A stretch of DNA of 64,000 nucleotides from Sipunculus nudus (GCA_026874595.1 CM049307.1:7091579-7155578), one strand, 5' to 3'. Numbered from the stretch's first letter, positions 1-14,500 are shown. Made by a program: numbers and translations. Notes: generated by a model from the sequence alone, not told the origin.

Positions 1-3000
1 GGATACTGTTAAAAATTGTTACCGGATTCTACAGAAATCAAAACTCGCTAACAGTAAAACGCATGGTGTAATAAAGAATGGGTATTTCATGAACATTGGA
101 CAATTGACTGTTATGGATATTAGTAAAACAGAAACATACAACAGATATAACAGATAAGTAATGTAAGAAGCGTTAAATAACGGTTGGCTTATTGTTTTAT
201 TTGGGTATGTCTTAATCTTTATAATTTTATTTAAAAAGTAATGACCATTTGACAATAGAAAGAGACTGATGCAATGATGTAATAACGGAGATCAATCTTA
301 ATCTGCTGTTGGGACTTGGTTGTTTATGGTCCCGGTTATGCCAATCATATTGACTTCAAGATGTATTTCAACGATTTAGATATTAAGAGTTTGTATTTCA
401 ATGATTCTCTTATTAAAATATGACCTAAATCTGATCCCTGTCTTACATTATGGTGGCTTAAACACTGTGATATGTCCAACTTTTTCTGGACATCAAAAAT
501 ATTACATATTTTAACTCATAATGGATATATGTCGTTTTCAGATAGCTGCTGGCAACGAGAGACCAAACTGCGTTCACAGACAGCGCCATAAAAAAGAAAC
601 CGACAGAGAATTCACGGTTTTATTACAGCTCAGCAATTTATACGACCATTGCTCCTATAAAAGGCGCTGTTTATTTTTTGATGAACATGCTCATTTTTAC
701 TTTATATCGGAACGTCAGAACGTGAACAGTATACCAGACAACTAAAAAAATACTTTAAACAATACGGACCATCGTGTGGGAGATATGGTTAAATTAATTT
801 TGATGGATGCATGGATACATTGATGATTAATGTACGTATTTCCTATTTGAATCGAATGACTAAGGACAGTTCCTTTATTTCGTAAATGATCTAGTTTTAA
901 TTTCAGCCATTATGAGCCATACCCTACACTTGCACTGGTATGTATAATGTATATGATACTGGGATAAGGATGTATTTTAATATTATGCTTACGTTTAATA
1001 TATATAAAAAAATGTTGTTTCTGGACTTCATTGTGATTCTCCGTACTTTTCTGAGCTGCAGCTTATCATAACCGAGTGCCTTTGGCAAAGAGCGCAAGAG
1101 CCGTTTTGATCACGCAGTTTTAAGGATATATCAATATCAATGCGTGTGTTTCCTGTTCAGTATACTGCGTTATTTGACATTTTATAAAATATGACATATC
1201 CATGAACTGTGTAAAGTATGTTTGATGAATGCCTCCATCAGTTGAATGTTGACGTCAGATTAAATAAATTATTTTATTGCACACAAGCTTGTTCTTATTC
1301 GCACGTGAGGACTTATTGAATTAAATAAGGATTATGTATAGCGGCACAATGTGTATAATAAGTTTCTTGATGTTTAACCTGCTTGACCTTTCAGCTTTTT
1401 TAATCACATATGGCACTTCCTAAAATTAAAAGGTAACTTTTTACAAACGAAGCGATATTACTTCGTTTGTTGGAGTTTTATTATTATTTTTACCTGCCAT
1501 CATGTTTACTTTGATGCAAAATGACCACAATTATCACCCCTCGGGCTCGTGTGTGTTGTTGTACAAGTATTGGTTAAAGCCCAGTGAAATGTAATGCCGT
1601 GAGGATGCGAGAGGGCGGTCATTATGGCACTCGAGGCGTTATCCGAGCGGTGGCAAGATTGAAACACGCAAGCATACCTCACGGCTTGCATCACATATCA
1701 TTGGGCTATAGCTGATTTGTTCCACATGCCCCTCCTCCAGGTCGAAGGTCACGCGTTTCACCTTTTTTTTTTGTCACGCACCGCGTTCGCTCTGTCAAAC
1801 TTGAAATTTGTGTTTGCCAGGGGACCCAAAGAGGTGGAATTACTATGCTAATGAGAAAAAAAAACAGTTCTTTGCCTTATTTGAAAAGTCGCATGCAACC
1901 TGACTTGTATGACACACTGCATGACCTGTGATGCATGAAGATTTGAACGTACAGTCAGTACAAAGTAAAATACGCCGCATGTGGGGCAAATGGGATTTGT
2001 AGGAATTCCTTACAGCGGCTGATGACCAGCTCTCAATTTTCTTTTGTTAATATTAACTCAAGGTCAGCCATGCATGGGTCTGTTTAACCTGAGGCCGAGA
2101 TTCTGGTTCTTTGCAATGATATAGATGACGATCTGTTACACACCACCGTCCCTATCGCCATAATGACACCAGTAATGTCTTAATAATCTACAGCCGAAGC
2201 TATAGGAAACGTGACATCCAGAAGATCCTATTAAATAGAGAAATGGTGATAGGCACGAGGGTACCTTCATCCTTCAGTCTCAGTAAAAACGCCTATTGTA
2301 GGCAAGAGGCCTAATCTTTATAAGACCTGACGTCATATATTTTAGATTTTGATTAGTTTACAGTTATACAATATTTATGCAGACACTTTACAGAAGGACA
2401 TATTTTATTTATAGTACACTATAAAATGGACTAACATTTCGTGACTGTAGAATGCAGCATGATTCTGCAGTTCTATTAGATGAATTGAAACTGTTGTCAT
2501 GGCAACCTCGGATAGAACCGTGGTGTGGCATCTCCGTCCTGACAGGAATAATGTTTAAAATTTTCCTGACTTTCAACTACATGTAATGGAGAGTTTAGTT
2601 TAAGGCTCAGGTGTCTTCCCGGAGAATATTAGGGTGACGGTAACTTTCCAGTCTCCGATCTGAAGGCTTGTCATAAGCTAATTGATTAAAACAAAATTAA
2701 GAGAAAAAGTGCCGCGTCCCCGAAGAAGAGTAATCAACATTAAATCCAATATGTTACGGCAAATGGACGAAACTATGCACTTAGGGAGTGTATGGTCGTG
2801 TCTTACTTCCAAGGAAAATGGCTGTGTCTAAAAATATGTCACAATTGTTCAGTTCAGTTCTCTGATACCGCGTTGCGTATGACACTACTATACCCCATTT
2901 TAAAGGTTATTGACCCCGCAGTGACCTCGCCAATATAAGAATAAATAATTTTTAATGTACATATCATTTTGAGTGATTTCCCTGGTTTCTAAATTGCGTG

Positions 3001-3727
3001 GCAAAGACCGGAATGCCTGCGTCGCTGGTTATTCACAATACAAGATTAAGGTGTATTGTGTATATGGATACACCCTGCTGTCAGTGACGGATTTAAGCAT
3101 GTTACACCTGACATTTGACCCTGTCTCTGACCCACTTGCAGAGTCAGTAAATGTGAGCAACAGGTGACTCTCAATCCCTTTGCATTCATTTCTTATGTAA
3201 GCATGCAGTAATGGTTAATCCCCCAATTCATACAGGTAATCCTTAAGCATAATGTTGAAATAACCACAACAAGTTTCGGTGCACTAATCACCTTTTTGGA
3301 AACAGTTGTATCACGTAAACTCTTCAAGGAAGCACGTCTACAAGTTCCTGTTTATATTTACAATAATGCGTCACGGATATTACATCCCAAATTTGTTCCA
3401 CATATCAATATTTAAAATATGTTTCAAGGACAAATACCTTCTGTTGTTTACATTTGGCTCGGATGTTGTCGATGCATACTCTTTATTTTCCCTATTTACT
3501 AAAATTTTGTAATGGTCTTAAATCCTTAAAAAAAAGTTGCGATGAAAGGGGTGGGGGGGGGGGGGGTCCAGACCCCCTTTAGATCCTCTTCTGCAACTAT
3601 AACAAGGTATGCGTATACCCATTTTATTCTTCAGATACCGTTTCCTTGCCTTAAAACCATACATATAAATCATCTTTCATATCTTCCTTACATCAATCTA
3701 GCCTTTGTACGTCTAACAATAATAATA
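1..3727. other. AT-rich intergenic DNA, no gene recognised
   Basis: Only short open frames (under about 80 codons) occur here, with no recognisable domain and no convincing chain of exon borders on either strand. I see no RNA gene. A poly-G run of about 20 bases sits near 3547-3567. The stretch may hold unrecognised repeats or exons too short to see by eye. Confidence 0.5.
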
Positions 3728-4675
3728 CAGTAAAATCCCGCTAACGCGACCATCCGCGGGACCAGGCAAAGTGGTCGTGTTAGCGGGGTGGTCGTGTTAG
3801 CGGGATGCTTGTATTTCGTGGTGCTGTGCTTGTGGCAGGAAATTCATACATCTGTAGGTTTACGTTTCTGGTCAGAAAGGTCTGCCAATATTAACACAGG
3901 CGATAATATGGGTATTTCAAATAAATGTTAAGTTGTTGTCCACGTTTCATTTAAAATTTAAAATATAAAGAAAACTTAATAAAAAACATGAATATGATTA
4001 AAAAGTATTATTTACATAGAAATAGAAAACACAAATGAAACAAATAGTTGGCGTTGAAGTCATTCTTACAGCATTGGTCTCAACAGATGGTCTGATGTCG
4101 AACACGTAGTGAGAACAGAATGATCATATCAAATTCTAAGTGTTATTTATATGGTTCCTGCTCGATCATGGAAATGTTTTGCTTTAGTCACTGAATGTAT
4201 GCGTGTGGTGTCAGTTATGCTTGCCAAACCTTTTGATCAGTATGTTAAATGCTAATCTGACAACCGTACTCAACAAACAATGTAACGGACCATGGAGTCC
4301 AATATTTATTGATGCGTATAGTTTGGCTTACAGGTTAGGCGGCATTATAAACAAGCCTAACTATGGCTGGGCAGATGAAAGCGGACTTTCCCACGTGCCC
4401 GGCTAATTAATCACGGGCTATTATCTATGTCCAAGCTGGGCGATGAGCGTGTCATCTGCTCGACGGGCGCGGTCGCCACGGGCCAGTGGTCGTGACACGG
4501 GGGCTCATCTGAAGGTCAGGACCAAAAAAGGTGGTCATTGCTCGTGATAGCGGGGTGGTCGTGTTACCGAAGTTTCTTATATGATAATTTATGAGACTAT
4601 TCTGGGACCAAGAAAAGTGGTCGTGTTAGCGGAGTGGTCGTGTTAACGGGGTGGTCGTCATGCGGGAGTTCACTG
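3728..4675. mobile_element. Non-autonomous DNA transposon (MITE), Tc1/mariner-pogo type
   Basis: The element opens with CAGTAAAATCCCGCTAACG and closes with an inverted counterpart ending CCCGCATGACG when read inward from 4675. TA lies on both sides (3726-3727 and 4676-4677), the target duplication expected of the Tc1/mariner/pogo superfamily. Multiple copies of GTGGTCGTGTTAGCGG lie just inside both ends. No transposase frame is present, so it would depend on a transposase supplied elsewhere. Assignment to the pogo group rests on the TIR style and the TA, not on coding sequence. Confidence 0.65.
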
Positions 4676-4800
4676 TATATGTAACCAGTTAAAGACCTTC
4701 GAAAATCTGAAAATTCGCAAATGTTAACATCATCACTGACCAGAAAGGTAAACCCACAGATGTATGAATTTCCTGCCCCAAGCACAGCACCACGAAATAC
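3811..4800. repeat. Inverted repeat of about 65 bp straddling the MITE end
   Basis: Sequence 3811-3879 (opening GTATTTCGTGGTGCTG) recurs as its reverse complement at about 4734-4800, with a few mismatches. The left arm lies inside the MITE and the right arm lies outside its 3' TA. The arrangement suggests either a larger palindromic element or insertion into an older inverted repeat. Confidence 0.6.
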
Positions 4801-4948
4801 CTGAAAATATTTGTACATATCTTATGGATTCAGTATCCCACTGAAAATCTTTATTCTATTTCAACTTTAGAATAAAGAATATGATCCAACATTATTCATC
4901 CCATTTGACAAATCCCCAAATCCCGATAAAACACCAGTTTATCAGCTG

Positions 4949-6330
4949 GTGAGTCATATTGAAATAGGGGTATTGGTGGCGCCACCTGCATCGACCTCTT
5001 TTGTAGGGGCGTCATTGGTCAATATTACATTAACCCATAATTTCTTAGGAACAGCGGGAACAAGCATCACCAAATGTCATGCAAAAATCAGTCACAGGTC
5101 AAATATTGTCGGATTGAGCTTTTTGTGGCACCACTTGCATCGACTTACATGTTTTACAATGAAAAGGCTTGAAAACCTTAAGTATCTTCTCCGAATTCAT
5201 TCAGCCATATTGTGCAATATTTACAGAAATTGTTCAAATGGTCTGGGTTCGATGAATTTTGGCCAAGTTACAGGAATTTGAACTTAGTCATTTGGCCAAA
5301 TAAGTATATTTATAAAACAATCTCAGAAACGCTAGGAACTACTATCACCAAATGTCGGTCACATGAATCATATTTGAAAACTGAGGTTTTTGTGGAGCCA
5401 TCTTCACTTACCTGTTTTTACCGGCAGATCTTTAGTCTATCAGCTTCTACATTTAATTATTTTTTATGATGAAACTGTCCAACCAATTTTTTGTTCAATT
5501 TTCACAAGAATAATCATAAGGTAGGGCCCTCTCATTTGTATAAGAAAAGATCGGGTTCATTGATTTTTGGTAGAGTTATAGAAAGCTAAAGTTGGTCTTG
5601 TGGCTAAGTAAGCCTCCATCAAACAGAGGGCTGCAATATTTCTTCTTCTGCAAAACCGTCGTTTCAAATTCTGTAACATTGCACAATAATGTTTCTTAGG
5701 TGGCCTTTGTTCAAGTTTACTTAAATGATGATTTTTGGTTGAATTATCGGACCTTTAACATTGAAAGGTCTTTGAGATAGGTAATCAAATCATGCCGATT
5801 TATTACACTAACAGACAAGAGCTCTGTGGGTATATAAGCAAAGCTGTACAGGCAACATAAATAATTGCTGTCCATATCCAGCTTATGTGTAAGATAAATC
5901 CATGAAAAAAAATATATCTGTATTCTAAATTTTGCTTTCAATAGACTTCTGTTATTGTTCTTAACATTTTGGTAAAAAATATGAACATATCTGCTGTATT
6001 GTGCATTTCTATACATCTCGGATAGTTTTGTCGTATACAAGACTGGTGGATGCACTTACAATAATTTTTGCACAGTATATGTCCCTGCTTATTTCTCAGG
6101 AGTGATTTGACATATCAGCCTGAACTTGTGCATATCTATAAATCTTGAATAGTTTTGTTGTATACAAGACTTGTGGCGCCACCTACATTTTTTTTGGGGG
6201 GGTTTCATGAATATGTGCACATACCTCGAGTGATTTAACGTATCTGGCGGACATTTTACATGTCCATACATCTTCGATGGCAGTGTCATACACAAGGCTG
6301 ATGGAACCACCTACAATCATTTTTGTGTTG
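4949..6330. repeat. Degenerate interspersed repeat with GGCGCCACC motifs
   Basis: Loosely repeated blocks carry the palindrome-like GGTGGCGCCACCTGC near 4976 and GTGGCGCCACCTAC near 6171. The surrounding phrases (CATACACAAGGCTG, TATACAAGACTTGTGG) resemble the internal repeats of the Helentron-like family at 61360-62523. I cannot place its ends. The open frames inside it look like chance products of the repeat. Confidence 0.4.
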
Positions 6331-6987
6331 TGTACATCCATGTCAGTATTTCAGGAGTGATTTTTCTTGGTAATTGGCGCTTGTACTCAGGTTTAAATTG
6401 TTTAGTTCTTGATTTGTACATGTACATGTCACACGCGCTTGAAAAGCGATCAAGTACTTTTCAAATAATGGTCGAGCATGTTATCATAGAAGTATTATAC
6501 CTGAAGGAAAAACCCATTGTCCAGGTTCGCATTAGACCTGTAGGCCTTGCAGGTTGGTTTAATAACTGATGGCAGGCCTGCGTGCTATCCATGAAGAGAT
6601 GTAACCTCATTTTTTCCAATCCCAAGCACGCAGTACTGAGCGGCATGGGCACAGCTTTGATCACCTGAAAATCTGGAGCTCCTGGTGGTGAAATCTACAG
6701 GCATATCTAGAAATTATATTATGAATCAATGCCAAAAAAAAAAAGAATAAAGACAAAGCATAAACAGTTTATACGTGCCCGAGGGTAAATTTGTTATATC
6801 CCACTGATCCAAAAGGATATGTTTTGAAAGAATGTTTATTATAGGTAACCCTCGTAATAACAATATTGCTTTTTGTATTCAAGATTTGTGGGGACATCAC
6901 GATCAAACAAAGTAATTAGCTTTTTTCGTTTTAATTAGTGAACAAATAATCAATCAGTATGAAGCTTATCTTGAGGGCTTGGACATC

Positions 6988-7640
6988 CTGGCGCCTGATC
7001 AGTTTACATGTCCTCAGGTTTGGTATATCAGTTTACATGTCCTCAGGTTTGGCATATCCTGGCGCCTGATCAGTTAACATGTCCTCAGGTTTGGTATATC
7101 CTGGCGCCTGATCAGTTTACGTCCTCAGGTTTGGTATATCCTGGCGCCTGATCAGTTTATATGTCTTAGGTTTGGTATATCCTGGCGCCTGATCAGTTTA
7201 CATGTCCTCAGGTTTGGTATATCCTGGCGCTTATCAGTTGACATTTCCTCAGGTTTGGTATATCCTGGCGCTGATCAGTTTACTTTTCCTCAGGTTTGGT
7301 ATATCCTGGCGCTGATCAGTTTACATTTCCTCAGGTTTGGTATATTCGGCGCCTGATCAATTTACATTTCCTCAGGTTTGGTATATCCTGGCGCTGATCA
7401 GTTTACATGTCCTCAGGTTTGGTATATCCTGGCGCCTGATCAGTTTACATGTCTTAGGTTTGGTATATCCTGGCGCCTGATCAGTTGACATGTCCTCAGG
7501 TTTGGTATATACTGTCGCCTGATCAGTTAACATGTCCTAAGCTTTGGTATTTCCTGGCGCCTGATCAGTTTACATGTCCTCAGGTTTGGTATATAATTGC
7601 GCCTGATCAGTTTACATGTCCTGAGGTTTGGTATGTCCTA
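6988..7640. repeat. 42-bp minisatellite, about 15 copies
   Basis: The tandem unit runs TCAGTTTACATGTCCTCAGG followed by TTTGGTATATCCTGGCGCCTGA, and consecutive copies differ by single-base changes and 1-2 base deletions. The unit is not open as a protein through the array. It lies in intergenic DNA upstream of the MFSD13A-like gene. Confidence 0.9.
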
Positions 7641-7644
7641 TGAT

Positions 7645-9980
7645 GCCACCTGACGGGTATCATGTGAATTATATTATTTTGTCAGTGAATACAGTACGTA
7701 TTCCTCGTAGGTGTCATTGGATTATTTCCATATTATAAGTACAGTTGCCTAAAAATTCATAACAACAAGCCATTGATATAACTTTATATTTTCATCTTAA
7801 AACTTATTTTAAATGTTTTCCAATGGACCATATACATACATACAAACATACATATATAAATACATGTTATAATTGACGGTGGTCACAGAACTCCTCTTTG
7901 GCCGCGCCCGAGAAATTTCTGTTTCTTGTTTGAAGGGTCGATAACCATGCCAAGTGTGACCTATAGGGGTCATTTTTCTGGCCATATCTTCTGACAGATC
8001 CTGACATATTTTGCATATCATATAAATTATATTATATACATTATTACGCTAAGGTGCTCTCACATTACCATTCGTCAGAAAATTCAGGATCTCGGCCCAA
8101 CGCAAGAACGGGTTTAGGCTTTCACTTTTTAATGGATGATTTAACAATGTGGAAAACCCTCAAAGTTAAAGAACATTTGATCAAACTATTTATGAAGAGA
8201 TTGTTCTTGTCTTTTTTCGCCTCAGATTGTATAGATCAGTTCTATATTCATGCATGCTTAATCATTGGCGAATTTATTTATAAACTTATTTTTGTACAAT
8301 AAGCAATTTAATAACATTAAAGACAGTTCACATGATTGTACAGGACGCCACAAGATAATAAAGCTCGATCTTTACAAACATAATTCATGTACCTTCACGT
8401 TTACCCCATTTCATAATATGTTTAGATTTAACCCCTTAATCATTTGCTATGTTCCTTTCTGTAACCTCTGTTTGCGCTAAGATCTGTCTATACATTGGAA
8501 ACAAAGAAGATGAGTTGTCCTCTCTTTGTATATACAATACATTTTTAAATAACATCAATATCTGGTTAATTAATAAGTTATCTGGGTTGACTGGGACAAC
8601 ACCATACTATAAAATATTAAGTGACACCTCTGTCATATCAATATCGCTAATATGTAACCATGACTTTGCTTTACTATAAAGGTTTTTGGCTACTGTACAT
8701 AAAAAAAAACGAAGTATCCTTCATAAAATTGAAGCAAAATGAACTTCTTGGTGTTTCCTTATTTTTCACTTATATAAATATTTCATACTTAGTATAAATA
8801 CTTATATATATACCTTCATATACATCTTGCCACTCAATATCAATGTTATTTGTTATATTGAATGTATTAAAAAACTTCTGAGCTGTAGCCGGTCCCATTT
8901 TTTTCAACCAGTGTACAATATATTTTTCTCGAGCATTTTTTGTCTTTGTATTCAAGTCCATTGATGGGTTCCAATAATCTCTTTATCAGCATCAAATGAA
9001 TGTATTTCAGTATTTAAAAACAATGTTTTCAAGTGATTCGGTATTGCATACCTCAATGCAACCCAATTCATATAATCAAGATGACTTTTTTAAATATATC
9101 ATGTGTTATCCATGCATGTTCCATTCTCATCCACTAAATCTTTAACATAACAAATACCCACAATGTGCAAAGTCTTATTGTTTCATTCATAGTGATATAT
9201 TTGTTATTCCACACAAATTGATAAATAACATCATGTTTTTGGTTCCAGTGACACATAATTTGCCCAGTCTTCAAAACACCTGGTATAAAGTTACGGTAAA
9301 ACCTTAGGTAAAATACGAACAGCAAAGTTAACCTGACACATCTTAATCAACCACTAATTATAGATGACGGATTTAAAAAAGCCGCCTGACCCACATAATT
9401 CCCTGTGCCTGTATCTTACTTTCATTGCCTGGACATTGACTCCCCCATTTTTATATTTCCCGGTGACAGCTAGTAGTATATTTGATCTTTGGTCTTTTAC
9501 CCCTCCATATATAAAGTCACAGAGAGGTCTTTTTAGATGTTTCAATGTATGTTTTTGTGGTATCAACATATTTGTCATATAGTAAACCTTTGATTTTGCT
9601 AACGTACGTGCAATTTCTGGACTTCCATATATTGATAGGTTCCGGCTTTTCCAAATTGACAGAGTTTTGGCCAGGTTATTCTCAAACTCTATAATTAACA
9701 GTGTGGAAAACCCTCAAAGTTTAAGAACATTTAATCAAATTATTTATGAATAGATTTTTCTTGTCGGTTTGATGATCTTCATGTTCAGCTTATATACATA
9801 CACTCATATCCTTTTAGTTCAGTAAGACATGATGTATGGTCAAAGGCCGGTTTTCGTAGATGGGCTGACACACGATAACGTGAAAGAAATCTATGCGGAT
9901 CCACGAATGTGTATTTCCGGAAAACTAGGTCGCATGCTCCTGAAAACTAGGTCGCATGTATACCAATGTTCAGTTTAGAC
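7645..9980. other. Intergenic DNA, no gene recognised; weak gag-like trace
   Basis: No supported gene. On the minus strand at 8770-8990 the open frame reads WNPSMDLNTKTKNAREKY and later MGPATAQKFFNTFNI. This faintly recalls the start of a Ty3/gypsy gag (a Pro-Ser-Met-Asp opening and an N-T-F motif), but no zinc knuckle or pol follows. I treat it as a possible decayed gag fragment only. Confidence 0.3.
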
Positions 9981-9985
9981 TGACA

Positions 9986-9992
9986 TATAAAA
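9986..9992 (+). promoter_or_regulatory. Candidate TATA box of the MFSD13A-like gene
   Basis: TATAAAA followed by GG is a strong TATA match. A transcription start about 30 bases downstream (near 10016) would give a first exon ending at a good donor (TAT|GTAAGT, 10127/10128), about 490 bases before the coding exon. This is inferred from sequence only. Confidence 0.4.
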
Positions 9993-10015
9993 GGCTATGT
10001 TTGATAAGGTTCATT

Positions 10016-10127
10016 AACTATGAGGCCACATTACGTGTGTTATGGATTACAGTTGCAGTGCTCTAAGAGGAAATATCACTTTGAACAGCGCTGCATTGGC
10101 AGAGGCCACAAGCCCTTTGATACTTAT
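10016..10127 (+). other. Candidate 5' untranslated exon of the MFSD13A-like gene
   Basis: The stretch lies between the putative start region and a consensus donor GTAAGTACG at 10128. It contains an ATG at 10042 that opens a 28-codon frame running into the donor. The main exon's own ATG at 10616 aligns with the N-terminus expected for the family, so I read this exon as leader. The matching acceptor upstream of 10616 is unclear; AATGTCAG ending at 10602 is one possibility but lacks a strong pyrimidine tract. Confidence 0.3.
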
Positions 10128-10615
10128 GTAAGTACGACTGTTCTCAAGAAGATATAAACACACAAAGTATTTCATACTAACAGGGGATCTTAATATAACA
10201 ATAAGGTAATTAGTACAGTGCTACGGTACTGTCGTTGTTCTGGTTAACAACGCGCAAGTCGGCTCTGCAAGCGATGCGCCTGTGTGCATTTGCTGGATAT
10301 ATCACGTGGAACACGACACATTGAAGTGTGCCTGACCACTGATGTTCGGTCTGCTCTCGTTGATTTATACATATATTCAGTTTGTCAGGAGATGCGTAAT
10401 ATATGATGTGTATATGCAATACCTTTTTATATCACTAACAGATCCATCACCACGCGTGGCGTTACAGCTTGAATCTCGGAATGATTCAACCACATTTCAC
10501 CCTGAACAATTTAATATAAAACAGCTAGCTGCAGGATAGACGTCATCTGCCAGAGGAAAACCACCTGAACAATTTATTGCCTCATGCACAAGTATCAATG
10601 TCAGAGGAGTAAACC

Positions 10616-11515
10616 ATGAAATGGCCACTGAACGTCCGCGTCAACAGAGGCGCCGTGGCCTACGCGTCCACCTCTCTTGTCGGCGGGATGATGAACTCGG
10701 TCTTCGTGTTTTATTACGTCAATATCTTTATCAACATATACCACGTACCGCCGGCCTGGTTCAACATATCACAGTTTGTGTATATGATATGGAACGCTCT
10801 CAATGACCCGCTGTTCGGCTACATCCAAGACAACAGCCAGCTGAGTATCGTCAGGAGTCGACGTCATACAATTCTCTATGGTGCTCCTTTATATGTGGTG
10901 ACTTTTCTGTTGCCATGGTTTCCGTGGACACGTGAACCTAACAGTTGGATCACAGGAGTACATCTAATGGTATCGCTATGTCTGTATGACGCTATGTTTA
11001 CATATATATTCCTGGCGCAATGTTGTGTGTACTCGGAGGGACCAAGTTCTGTACAAGAACGCATCCAGTATACCCAATACGGTCAAATTGCGAGTCTACT
11101 TGGGTCTACCAGTGTTTTCTTTTGTTCACATTTTTCTCAGAATCTCAATAACTTTGAAGCGTTCCAAAATATTTGTATACTAATCTCTATTTTGTCTTGG
11201 ATTGCCATGACATATACGGGTTTAAATGCTACAACCATTTATGACAAAACTGATTCTGAACAGACCGCGGACAGTGACGGCTCTCATTCCCCATCCTCGA
11301 ACAGAGTAACTATGCTCTCAATGTTTGCACTTACCTGGCAAATACTGAGAAACTTGAACTTTCTTACACTTGTGGGTGTTAATTTTTTAACCGAATTCCA
11401 CCGAACAGCTATTGCCAATACAGCAGGGATCTTGGTTTCTCACCTGATTCCGGACACAGAGCTCGGTGAGTTCACGCGGAGTCTTGTCAACGGTGCCGTC
11501 ATCCTGCTTCCACAG
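10616..11515 (+). CDS. MFSD13A: MFSD13A-like, coding exon 1 (residues 1-300)
   Basis: Exactly 300 codons, ending CAG|GTGAGG in phase 0. It encodes the first six or so membrane segments and a polar cytoplasmic-type loop (residues about 211-230, rich in Ser, Asp and Thr), then the start of the second helical half. Confidence 0.88.
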
Positions 11516-14500
11516 GTGAGGTGACAGTTCCTCAGGTCCAACATAAATATTAATCATATGAATTTAAGATGCATTGCCGCAGACATAGCGTATATGTTCT
11601 TTCCTGTAATGAGGTGTTTAAAAGCCTCTTGTGGAACCGTTCGTTTACCAATTATTTTTAGAACGTAATATTCATAAACAGGTGATTTACACATATTTGA
11701 ATATTTCAAGGCCAATTTGCCATAGTTGTCCTATTTTGAAAAACGAATCAGTACAGGAAAATTAGCCGCTGTACTGCCTATACTCAGTGGTATTATTCCA
11801 CTTAGCAAGGCATTATATATGATATTTATTATTTCATTGTAACACTAATCATCATATGACATGCACACTTTCTTGGCCAGCTTATAATCGTAGCAGGCAG
11901 GGGTGTTTTATCATCAGTTGGATACTACCGTATAATGAGGGCCACATTCGTCGGCAAAGTTGTCATAGAAACGGCAATGCTGCTTCTAGGAAGATTTTAC
12001 TACCATTTTCTAATCGTCTTCATCATTATGGATGGGTAAGTCCTTGGAGTCCTTAACAGACCTGTTTATAACAGGCACATAGTCCAGACAACTTATATGT
12101 GTTAATGCATGTCACAATATATTCTGTTCAGAGGAGCAAATATGCAGTAAAGAAAAAGACACAGCCAAATACATCTTACCGTCGACTTAAAAGACACATT
12201 TATAAACCTACTACACACCGGCTGTAACTGCTACCGACTAGACCTTCACTCCGTATATAAACGTATAAGTCTGGACATTTTGCGGTATTGGTAAATTATC
12301 TTATGATCAAGTTTTAGTTACCAAAAAGGATCAAGTGAACTCACATTTTTCAATGTGAAAATGTGAGTTCATTGTTGAAAAGGCTTCTACTTCTAAATGA
12401 AAGATTTCACCTCAGAATGTATTGGTAAAAGATGCTACTTTTGAATCCACATTTCGGAAATACAGCTTTATTATTACAGTGTATTGACCCCCTGTTTTAA
12501 TGTTTACCTGTGACACGTTTAAATATACTTTTACAGTTGAATTCATATTTTTTTGTATGAATGGTGCACCCACATTGCCGATTTTGTATAAACTTGTTCT
12601 GACACTGAGGAAAATAAATCACGAGGTACCATATCATGTAGACATAACTATATCAATATTGGTTAAATGAAAAGCCTAAACTAGACTAGTGAACATTGAA
12701 GTCTCATTTTTGGTGAGAAAAAGTGGGTTAACTACTTTCTGGTTTATCTGCCCTAGCTTAATTAATTTATGTCATACTTATTTTGTTTCAGGGTATTGAG
12801 CAGTATTCCTGGTAAGCTGATGGGGCTGGCTATGTCAGACATCGTGGAGGAGGACATGGCTGTTCACCAGCGGAGGTAAGCCACCATGTGTGTGATGAAG
12901 CTGAAATCATCGTCTTCATCGTAAAAAAGTTTCTTTAGTGGAACAATCTGGTAGATAAATGAATATTACCCCCTGAGGCCTCATGTACATTTAACATGTT
13001 GCTCACTGCAGTCCAGTTGCTAACAGAAAGGAACTACATGTAAACGCAGGCACGCCAAGGAAAAAGATATCCAGATACCTAATAACATGAGATAAAAATG
13101 CACGTTCAGCCCTCGGTCTTTATATATCCGCTGTGGTAATAGGTACATTTAGTACTTCGCAAAATGTGCGTTTGTGGGCATGATATAAGAGTAGTCCTTC
13201 TAAAACAATAGGGTATATGAAACTCTTATTTTTTGTAAGGGTTTCAGACCAATTTTTGTGGCCTGCCCCCACCCCCTTCCGGACCTGAGACCTTTCATTT
13301 AGGTTTTGTTATTAATCTCCTGCGTTTGACCACTCCTTTTTCCAAATCCTGGACTCGCCCCTGTGTTCTGATTGGTTTGTAGCTGCATAGTTGAAACTAT
13401 TGACATAGTGCTTCTCAGCTCCTTTTTTATGGACAAGAATATTGTATCAGATTGGGCATCACCAGGCCTACGCCTGATATCTACCAAACATGGGAACGTC
13501 TACATGCCAACAAATTCACCAGACCTACCCCTGATATCTACCAAACATGGGAACGTCTACGTGCCAACAAATTCACCAGGCCTACGCCTGATATCTTCCC
13601 AACATGGGAACGTCTACGTGCCAACAAATTCACCAGGCCTACGCCTGATGTCTACCAAACATGGGAACGTCTACGTTCCAACAAATTCACCAGGCCTACG
13701 CCTGATATCTACCCAACGTAGGAACGTCTACGTGCCAACAAATTCACCAGGCCTAAGCCTGATATCTACCCAACATGGGAACGTCTACGTGCCAACAAAT
13801 TCACCAGGCCTACGCCTGATATCTACCAAACATGGGAACGTCTATGTGCCAACAAATTCACCAGACCTACGCCTGATATCTACCCAACATGGGAACGTCC
13901 ACGTGCCAACAATTTCACCAGACCTACGCCTGATATCTACCCAACATGGGAACGTCTACGTGCCAACAAATTCACCAGGCCTACGCCTGATATCTTCCGA
14001 ACACGGGAACGTCTACGTACCAACAAATTCACCAGACCTACGCCTGATATCTACCCAACACGGGAACGTCTACGTACCAACAAGTTCACCAGACTTACGC
14101 CTGATATCTACCCAACAAGTGAACGTCTACGTGCCAACAAATTCACCAGGCCTACGCCTGATATCTACCCAACATGGGAACGTCAACGTGCCTACAGATT
14201 CACCAGACCTACATCTGATATCTACCCAACATGGGAACGTCTACGTGCCAACAAATTCACCAGGCCTACGCCTGATATCTACCCAACATTGGAACGTCTA
14301 CGTGCCTACAGATTCACCAGACCTACGCTTGATATCTACCCAACATGGGAACGTCTAATTCACCAGACCTACGACTGACATCTACCCAACATGGGAACGT
14401 CTACGTGCCAACAAATTCACCAGACCTACGACTGACATCTACCCAACATGGGAACGTCTACGTGCCAACAAATTCATCAGACCTACGACTGACATCTACC

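Noticed and set aside
12337-12370. Possible microRNA hairpin
   Set aside because: The stem is only about 15 bp with a 3-base loop, too short for a normal precursor.
13372-14358. 328-codon open frame with 19-residue repeats
   Set aside because: It is the 57-bp minisatellite read in one frame, inside an intron of a clear gene, with another frame also open. No independent support for a protein.
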